Shown: piece by piece, positions 6,563 through 10,225 of the stretch | How positions within the stretch are numbered: position 1 is the stretch's first letter | How the letters are laid out: every line of letters starts with the position of its first letter | Assembly: GCA_024644775.1 (NCBI GenBank) | Contig: JAHEHB010000178.1 | Location: 1 to 10,225, forward strand | Length of the DNA: 10,225 nucleotides | Direction of reading: 5' to 3' | From: Deltaproteobacteria bacterium | Lineage (GTDB): Bacteria; Desulfobacterota; Desulfobacteria; Desulfobacterales; SURF-15 | Notes under the pieces: generated by a model | Databases searched by the model: none | The model's input: the letters and a program-made list of their open reading frames with translations, nothing else | What the model was told of the DNA's origin: nothing | Translations under genes and position numbers: made by a program

Positions 6563-7132
6563 ATGCCAAAAATTCAGGAAAAGAAAGCGGAAATGGAAGG
6601 TGTATTGACGGTTGCCAATGCCATGGCGGTGGCAGCGCGTACAGCCCCAAAAACGCGGGGATTGGACGCTATTGAAACGCTCATCATCTATGGTGAAGAA
6701 CTGAAATCACTAGCTGAAGCTATGGAGGCGCATGGTGCAACAACGAAGATGGGCAAAATATTTATACGAGATGCCAAGAATGTCTTGAATTCCCAAGCGG
6801 TTGTGTTAATTGGGCTTCGGGATTTGCGTCCTAAAAAACCCAAAGAACCGTTGGATTGTGGCGCCTGTGGATTTGAAAATTGCGCAGGGTTACTAAAGGC
6901 AGAGAAAAAAGAGGGTATCGATTTTCCCGGACCGGTTTGCATGTTTCAATCCATTGATTTAGGAATTGCGCTTTCATCTGCTTGTTCAGTCGCGGGGCGA
7001 TTTTTTGTGGATAACCGTATGATGTATACAATCGGTGGATCGGCCCGTACACTGGCATGGATGGAATCAGAGATCATCATCGGTATTCCGCTGTCCTGTA
7101 GCGGGAAAAATATATACTTCGATCGGAGCTGA
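6563..7132 (+). CDS. DUF2148 ferredoxin-domain protein (predicted iron-sulfur protein)
   Basis: A 189-residue protein of the DUF2148 family, whose members carry a cysteine cluster suited to a [4Fe-4S] cluster; its reaction is not known. The motif CGACGFENC supplies C99, C102 and C107, followed by C126 in GPVCMF; C141 and a CSGK cysteine near the C-terminus are also present. The N-terminal part is alanine-rich and helical (VLTVANAMAVAARTAPKTRG), and the C-terminal half contains hydrophobic stretches (IDLGIALSSACSVAGRFF, SEIIIGIPLSC) that look like a buried core rather than clear transmembrane helices. AGAGGA (6550-6555) serves as the ribosome-binding site for ATG 6563. It lies 49 nt after the HNH gene and may be read from the same promoter. 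No electron-transfer partner is adjacent. Confidence 0.85.
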   Translation: MPKIQEKKAEMEGVLTVANAMAVAARTAPKTRGLDAIETLIIYGEELKSLAEAMEAHGATTKMGKIFIRDAKNVLNSQAVVLIGLRDLRPKKPKEPLDCGACGFENCAGLLKAEKKEGIDFPGPVCMFQSIDLGIALSSACSVAGRFFVDNRMMYTIGGSARTLAWMESEIIIGIPLSCSGKNIYFDRS

Positions 7133-7292
7133 AAAAGCGTAAAGCTTGACAAAATTTTAGTAACTCGACTTTACAGGCAATCCCGAATCAAATGAAACGA
7201 ACCCAAAGATACGATTTATCGAAGGGGTGTTTTTCGGCATCTCGCAGAGCCTAACTGACTTGGAAATTCTTTGTCGAATCACTAGTTTATTG

Positions 7293-7321
7293 TTGACAAA
7301 AGAGCGTTCTTCCCTTATCAG
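7293..7321 (+). promoter_or_regulatory. Putative sigma-70 promoter of the bactofilin operon
   Basis: TTGACA at 7293-7298 (6 of 6), a 17-nt spacer, and TATCAG at 7316-7321 (4 of 6). The predicted transcription start falls inside the palindrome at 7322-7337. The leader to ATG 7370 would be about 40 nt. Confidence 0.6.
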
Positions 7322-7337
7322 CAATAGTGCACTATTG
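7322..7337. promoter_or_regulatory. Perfect 16-bp palindrome at the bactofilin promoter, candidate operator
   Basis: CAATAGTGCACTATTG reads the same on both strands with no spacer. It abuts the -10 element, so a dimeric regulator bound here would cover the transcription start. No poly-T run follows, so it is not an intrinsic terminator. A perfect 16-bp palindrome is expected by chance about once per 65 kb in random sequence. The cognate regulator is not identifiable from the window. Confidence 0.55.
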
Positions 7338-7369
7338 TAGATTAATAAATTCTTACAAAGGGGACTCCG

Positions 7370-7930
7370 ATGCTCAAGAAGCGTAGAAACGGCTTTAATG
7401 ACGACGTGTCTGATGACAACCCGATTGCCGAGGAAAACGTGTCACCCCCATCATCTTCCCTCAGCTCAGTTTATACTGGAGCAAAGACCGTGATTGGTCA
7501 GCATATATCCGTAGAAGGTGTTGTCCGCGGCAATGAAAACCTTGTTATCGAAGGTTCGATGAAGGGAAGTATCGAACTGGAAAAGCATCAGGTTACAGTG
7601 GGGGCTAATGGGCAAGTGGAAGCGGAAATACGCGCTGATAATGTGACCATTAGTGGCCGTCTGGTGGGGAATATCCAAGCAGACGGAAAAGTGGAAATTA
7701 CCAATGAGGCTGATTTCACTGGTGAAATTAAGGCCAAACGAATTGCAGTTGAAGATGGTGCCTTTCTAAAGGCGGTTATCGAACTTGAACGGCAATCTGA
7801 TAAGAAAGAAGCACCGGCAGCCAAATCGTTCGGCCAGGCGTCAACCGGCGCACAAAAACCAGGACAGGGTGGCTCCGGACTCCAGAAACAACCTGTCAAT
7901 ACCCCTCTCGATTCAGCCAAGGGAAACTAA
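7370..7930 (+). CDS. Bactofilin (polymer-forming cytoskeletal protein)
   Basis: Bactofilins self-assemble without nucleotide into filaments that position cell-wall or other machinery. This 186-residue protein has the standard plan: a polar, flexible N-terminal tail (1-38), a right-handed beta-helix core (about 40-142) visible as short repeated turns such as TVIGQHISVEGVVRG, ENLVIEGSMKGSIE, DNVTISGRLVGNIQA, GKVEITNEADFTGEI and KRIAVEDGAFLKAVIEL, and a Gln/Gly/Ala/Pro-rich disordered C-terminal tail (143-186). There is no transmembrane segment or signal peptide; the KKRR near the N-terminus may help membrane contact. AAAGGGG (7356-7362) is the ribosome-binding site for ATG 7370. The next gene starts 3 nt after the stop. 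Transcription probably starts at the promoter and palindrome just upstream. Confidence 0.93.
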   Translation: MLKKRRNGFNDDVSDDNPIAEENVSPPSSSLSSVYTGAKTVIGQHISVEGVVRGNENLVIEGSMKGSIELEKHQVTVGANGQVEAEIRADNVTISGRLVGNIQADGKVEITNEADFTGEIKAKRIAVEDGAFLKAVIELERQSDKKEAPAAKSFGQASTGAQKPGQGGSGLQKQPVNTPLDSAKGN

Positions 7931-7933
7931 TAT

Positions 7934-8539
7934 TTGAGAAAGTCCGTACAAAGGCCGCGGCGAGAATCTCGAACGGAATCTGAACCCTTTCATTATAGCA
8001 GCAGCACGTTAAAGCATTTCTTTGAAAACCTTGAGCATCGGAACGGCGGATGTCTCCTGGACGTCGGCCCCATTTTTAGAGATAACATTGACTTTTTATC
8101 TCATCGGGTACGAAGACTCTATGCGTGTGATGTGCTCCGTATTCTGATTGAAAATCAGAAAGCGAATCTGCCTGCTGATAAATACTGGCGTCATTTAGAT
8201 TATCCACCTGAAACGTTCGATGGAATCCTCCTGTGGAATCTTGTGGACCGATTGGATACCCCTGAAGTTAAGGGTTTGGTAGAACGATGTTACGGCATGA
8301 TGAAATCAGGGGGGGTCGTGATGCTGTTTACTTTGGGAAATCGGGTATCTCCCAGCGGCCAAGAAGCATTTGTTATTCGAGAGGAGTTTCAACTGTTTGC
8401 CCGTGGCCAACAATATCCACATCTGCCGGTCCGGCAACGCCAAAATCGAGATTTTCTTCGTCTCCTAAACCCGTTTACCCCCGCCAAATCGCTCATCTAT
8501 CGAAATGGAATTAGAGAATTTCTTTTCCAGCGTGGTTGA
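7934..8539 (+). CDS. Methyltransferase-like protein (class I SAM fold), partner of bactofilin gene
   Basis: A 201-residue protein that resembles a small class I S-adenosylmethionine methyltransferase: motif I position CLLDVGP (40-46), an acidic end of strand 2 in LYACDV (D66), a DYPPETFDGILLWNLVDRLD segment (89-108) matching motif IV, and MMKSGGVVMLFTLG typical of strand 5. The glycine loop is degenerate (DVGPIFRDN instead of DxGxGxG), so catalysis is uncertain and it may be a non-enzymatic relative. The N-terminus is very basic (RKSVQRPRRESR). The start is TTG 7934, with AAGGGA at 7919-7924 inside the end of the bactofilin gene; no in-frame ATG lies before the fold. The 3-nt gap implies co-translation with bactofilin, but no substrate can be proposed. 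Confidence 0.72.
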   Translation: MRKSVQRPRRESRTESEPFHYSSSTLKHFFENLEHRNGGCLLDVGPIFRDNIDFLSHRVRRLYACDVLRILIENQKANLPADKYWRHLDYPPETFDGILLWNLVDRLDTPEVKGLVERCYGMMKSGGVVMLFTLGNRVSPSGQEAFVIREEFQLFARGQQYPHLPVRQRQNRDFLRLLNPFTPAKSLIYRNGIREFLFQRG

Positions 8540-8625
8540 AAGTATTAGAAATTTGAAACCAATTAACTGCACAGCCCAAAGTTTTTATAATATATTGATA
8601 TTATTTATTATGTTAATTATCACAA

Positions 8626-8704
8626 GTCATTTCGGCGAAAGCCGGAATCCAGGGTGCTTTCAATAAAATAAACGTGCTGGATGCCGGATCAAGTCCGGCA
8701 TGAC
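8626..8704. repeat. Dispersed two-hairpin intergenic repeat (GTCAT...ATGAC)
   Basis: The element is bounded by GTCAT (8626-8630) and its complement ATGAC (8700-8704). Inside, CGGC-GAAA-GCCG (8633-8644) forms a stem capped by a GAAA tetraloop, and ATGCCGGA (8681-8688) with TCCGGCAT (8694-8701) forms a perfect 8-bp stem with a 5-nt loop. ATCCAG (8647-8652) also pairs with CTGGAT (8677-8682), so the whole 79 bp can fold as one inverted repeat. The wording (GCGAAAGCCGGAATCCAG, GGATCAAGTCCGGCATGACG) is that of a widespread proteobacterial intergenic repeat. It is probably a non-autonomous, MITE- or REP-like element. No target-site duplication was recognised. Confidence 0.85.
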
Positions 8705-8827
8705 GAACAAACTTTGGACTCTCAAGTAATTAAGAGCGGATTGTTTTTCAGAATCCCCATTGCACACTTAAAAATTAAAGTTCAATTCTCAACCGATCCT
8801 TTAATCACTAAAATACCAACCCTTTTC

Positions 8828-8856
8828 TTGACAATCCTGATAAGATCGATCATAAA
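8828..8856 (+). promoter_or_regulatory. Putative sigma-70 promoter of the zinc-ribbon gene
   Basis: TTGACA at 8828-8833 (6 of 6), a 17-nt spacer, and CATAAA at 8851-8856 (4 of 6). The leader to ATG 8908 is about 45 nt. Confidence 0.55.
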
Positions 8857-8907
8857 AATAACTTAACTGTAAATTTCTGAAAAATCATCGATTGCAGGTG
8901 AACGATC

Positions 8908-9153
8908 ATGCCGATATATGAATTCCGATGTTGTGAGTGTCAAAACCTTTTTGAGCTGCTGATACTCGCTGAAGAACAAGACGTTGAAATGAAATGTCCC
9001 CGGTGCGAATCCGAAAATTTTGAACGGCTACTCAGCGCGAGCAATTATTGTATGAGCGCCAAATCCACGGGATCTTCCGGTCCGAAAACTCAGACTCGGA
9101 ACTGTCCCGGCGGCTCTTGCACCACTTACGAAATTCCTGGACCAGCCGGTTAA
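8908..9153 (+). CDS. FmdB-family zinc ribbon protein
   Basis: An 81-residue protein that begins MPIYEFRCCECQNLFE, the standard opening of the FmdB/putative regulatory zinc ribbon family. The ribbon cysteines are C8 and C11, then C30 and C33 (CPRC), followed by ESENFERLLSA. The last third is low-complexity Ser/Gly/Thr with two extra cysteines (NCPGGSC) and no known fold. The family name comes from a formamidase-operon regulator, but the function of most members is unknown; nucleic-acid or protein binding is the usual guess. The ribosome-binding site is AGGTGA (8896-8901) ahead of ATG 8908. It is separated by 143 nt from the Fur-like gene. Confidence 0.9.
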   Translation: MPIYEFRCCECQNLFELLILAEEQDVEMKCPRCESENFERLLSASNYCMSAKSTGSSGPKTQTRNCPGGSCTTYEIPGPAG

Positions 9154-9296
9154 ACCTTCCATTTGAATCGATCGTTTCATATGGATAACTATCGGTAATG
9201 TCAACCAAAAACAGGTTTTGTTGGCTAAAATTCATGTCCAGCACTTGCCCGTCACCCCAGACAGATCCGATCTATGGGATACGGTAAAGGATATAC

Positions 9297-10031
9297 GTGA
9301 AAGCGATTCACCACCACGAAAAAGAACAGCTCAAAAAGCTATTCAAACAAGAAAATATCGATGCATTCGAGGATCGATATAATATCTTAGAATCCTTTCT
9401 TCGCATAGAACGCCACATTACGACGTTGGAATTGGTACAGATTCTCAAGGAGCAAGGATATGAATATCACGCGGATTTCGTCAGAGACACGCTTCGGTTG
9501 ATGTGCCGGTTTGGATTCGCTCAGAAAAACCGGTTCAACAATGGCCAGGTACGATATGAGCACCGACATTTGGGGCATCACCACGATCATATGATTTGCA
9601 CAAGGTGCCGAAAAATCATCGAGTTTAAAAACCAGGATCTTGAAAGCCTGCAGGTTCAGATCGCAGCCGCGAACGGATTTTTGATGCTCCAGCACAAAAT
9701 GGAAATCTACGGCATCTGTTTTACGTGTCTGAAAGAACGCGTCCACCGAATGCCGCTGATTACGGCAAAACAAGGAGAACGGATGACGATCGAGGAATTT
9801 ACCGGCGGCACGGCGTCTCGCATGCGTTTAATGACAATGGGACTCCGGATTGGAGATGAATTAGAGGTTGTCACCAATCATGGCAAAGGCCAGTTTGTGA
9901 TTGCCGCCGGCGGGAGACGATACGTCCTCGGACGCGGACTGGCTCAAAAAATAATGGTCAGACAGATCAGCGACGGCGACGATCTTTCACCATCTGCCGA
10001 AAAGGTCCGAAAGCAAGAGGAAATCGTTTAA
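9297..10031 (+). CDS. Fur-family metalloregulator fused to a C-terminal FeoA-like domain
   Basis: A 244-residue protein with two parts. Residues about 15-150 are a Fur-type repressor: winged helix (about 25-90), then GHHHDHMICTRCRKIIEF (93-110), the metal-site region with H94-H96, D97, H98 and E109, H133, and the structural zinc cysteines C101, C104, C141 and C144. Residues about 152-224 match FeoA, the small SH3-like partner of the FeoB iron transporter: MTIEEFTGGTASRMRLMTMGLRIGDELEVVTN, then YVLGRGLAQKIMV. The tail is charged. In the recognition-helix region the TVYR of canonical Fur is absent; HADFVRDTLRLMCRFG stands there. DtxR-type regulators carry such an SH3 domain, but in Fur it is uncommon. 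The GTG start at 9297 has AAAGGA (9286-9291) ahead. Metal specificity (iron, zinc or other) cannot be told. The next gene starts 3 nt after the stop. Confidence 0.88.
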   Translation: MKAIHHHEKEQLKKLFKQENIDAFEDRYNILESFLRIERHITTLELVQILKEQGYEYHADFVRDTLRLMCRFGFAQKNRFNNGQVRYEHRHLGHHHDHMICTRCRKIIEFKNQDLESLQVQIAAANGFLMLQHKMEIYGICFTCLKERVHRMPLITAKQGERMTIEEFTGGTASRMRLMTMGLRIGDELEVVTNHGKGQFVIAAGGRRYVLGRGLAQKIMVRQISDGDDLSPSAEKVRKQEEIV

Positions 10032-10034
10032 GCG

Positions 10035-10225
10035 ATGTCAACATTTCAGCCGGCTTACCTTGAAACATTTGAAAACGGTCAGCTCAGAGAAAAAACAAAA
10101 ATCGCTTATGAGCGGCTGAAATCCTGCACCCTATGCCCCCGGACATGTAAGGTCGATCGGATCTCCGGTGAAACAGGAGTTTGTAAAACGACGGATCAAG
10201 CCTATGTCTCCAGTTACACGCCTCA
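10035..10225 (+). CDS. PflX-like radical SAM protein (N-terminal part, truncated by window edge)
   Basis: The frame opens at ATG 10035 and remains open to the window end, giving 63 codons. The only informative stretch is KSCTLCPRTCKVDRISGETGVCKT, with C31, C34, C38 and C50. This CxLCPRxC...GxxGxC arrangement opens the PflX-type (COG1313) relatives of pyruvate formate-lyase activating enzyme. The radical SAM CxxxCxxC motif would lie beyond the window, so the assignment rests on the N-terminal cysteine motif. AGAGGAAA (10016-10023), inside the end of the Fur-FeoA gene, is a possible ribosome-binding site, and the 3-nt gap indicates one operon. Confidence 0.7.
   Translation, partial: MSTFQPAYLETFENGQLREKTKIAYERLKSCTLCPRTCKVDRISGETGVCKTTDQAYVSSYTP

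Larger units (their letters stand above)
8540..8907. other. AT-rich intergenic region
   Basis: A 368-nt spacer without a credible gene. It contains an AT-rich hairpin (ATAATAT 8587-8593 with ATATTAT 8598-8604, 4-nt loop), the dispersed hairpin repeat at 8626-8704 and the promoter at 8828-8856. The hairpin at 8587 has no GC stem and is not a convincing terminator. An open frame at 8681-8866 is a by-product of the repeat. Confidence 0.7.

Noticed and set aside
7146..7175. TTGACA followed after 18 nt by TTTACA, after the DUF2148 gene
   Set aside because: The -10 match is only 3 of 6, and the promoter at 7293 is closer and better for the bactofilin gene.
8681..8866. Open frame of 61 codons beginning MPDQVRHDE
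   Set aside because: It starts inside the right arm of the dispersed hairpin repeat; this peptide is a familiar by-product of that repeat, and the remainder is AT-rich non-coding sequence.
9181..9198. Five-codon frame ATG GAT AAC TAT CGG TAA before the Fur-like gene
   Set aside because: No ribosome-binding site and no amino-acid bias; too short to claim as a leader peptide.
9200..9222. Possible hairpin around ACCAAAAACAGGTTTTGTTGG
   Set aside because: The stem needs a bulge, is AU-rich and has no following U run, so neither a terminator nor a riboswitch is supported.
1..10225. Defence system, prophage, toxin-antitoxin module or CRISPR array
   Set aside because: Apart from one small HNH gene nothing fits: no regularly spaced repeats, no integrase or transposase, no paired toxin-antitoxin genes.

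Overview
The window looks like a chromosomal stretch from an anaerobic bacterium, most likely a Desulfobacterota (Desulfobacterales-type sulfate reducer). The reasons are the style of the encoded proteins (long-form HisG beside a class I aminotransferase, EngB followed by Era, a DUF2148 iron-sulfur protein, an FmdB zinc ribbon, a PflX-like radical SAM protein), moderate base composition, frequent TTG/GTG starts and intergenic hairpin repeats of the kind scattered through such genomes. The taxonomic placement is an inference from gene content, not from a marker gene. There is no rRNA, tRNA, CRISPR array, transposase or phage gene.

Layout. (1) 1-999, minus strand: the N-terminal 333 residues of a class A penicillin-binding protein (PBP1A type), running off the left edge. 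(2) 1000-1326: a divergent intergenic region with a degenerate hairpin repeat, a likely promoter and a duplicated sequence motif ahead of hisI. (3) 1327-6159, plus strand: hisI - hisG - class I aminotransferase - engB - era - ATP-grasp protein. Gaps and overlaps are short: hisI/hisG overlap by 4 nt and era/ATP-grasp by 1 nt. A heptad tandem repeat lies just before engB. (4) 6160-7132: a near-consensus promoter, a small HNH nuclease gene and a DUF2148 ferredoxin-like gene. (5) 7133-8539: a promoter with a perfect 16-bp palindrome at its expected start site, then a bactofilin gene and a methyltransferase-like gene that probably form a two-gene operon. (6) 8540-8907: an AT-rich spacer with an 80-bp dispersed hairpin repeat and a promoter. 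(7) 8908-10225: an FmdB-type zinc ribbon protein, then a Fur-type regulator fused to a C-terminal FeoA-like domain, and 3 nt later the start of a PflX-like radical SAM protein that runs off the right edge.

How the genes work together. HisI and HisG are two histidine-biosynthesis enzymes (steps 3 and 1); the aminotransferase beside them may serve amino-acid metabolism more generally. EngB and Era are ribosome-assembly GTPases, and the ATP-grasp gene is translationally coupled to era. PBP1A and bactofilin both concern cell envelope and shape but are not in one operon. The right end is themed on metals and redox: a zinc ribbon, an iron-type repressor fused to an iron-transport-type domain, and an iron-sulfur radical enzyme.

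Most of the window is ordinary housekeeping. The points most worth a second look are the Fur-FeoA fusion with its altered DNA-recognition region, the bactofilin promoter palindrome, the repeated motif before hisI, the uncharacterised ATP-grasp protein coupled to era, and the Gly-to-Glu change in the HisG phosphoribosyl-pyrophosphate loop.
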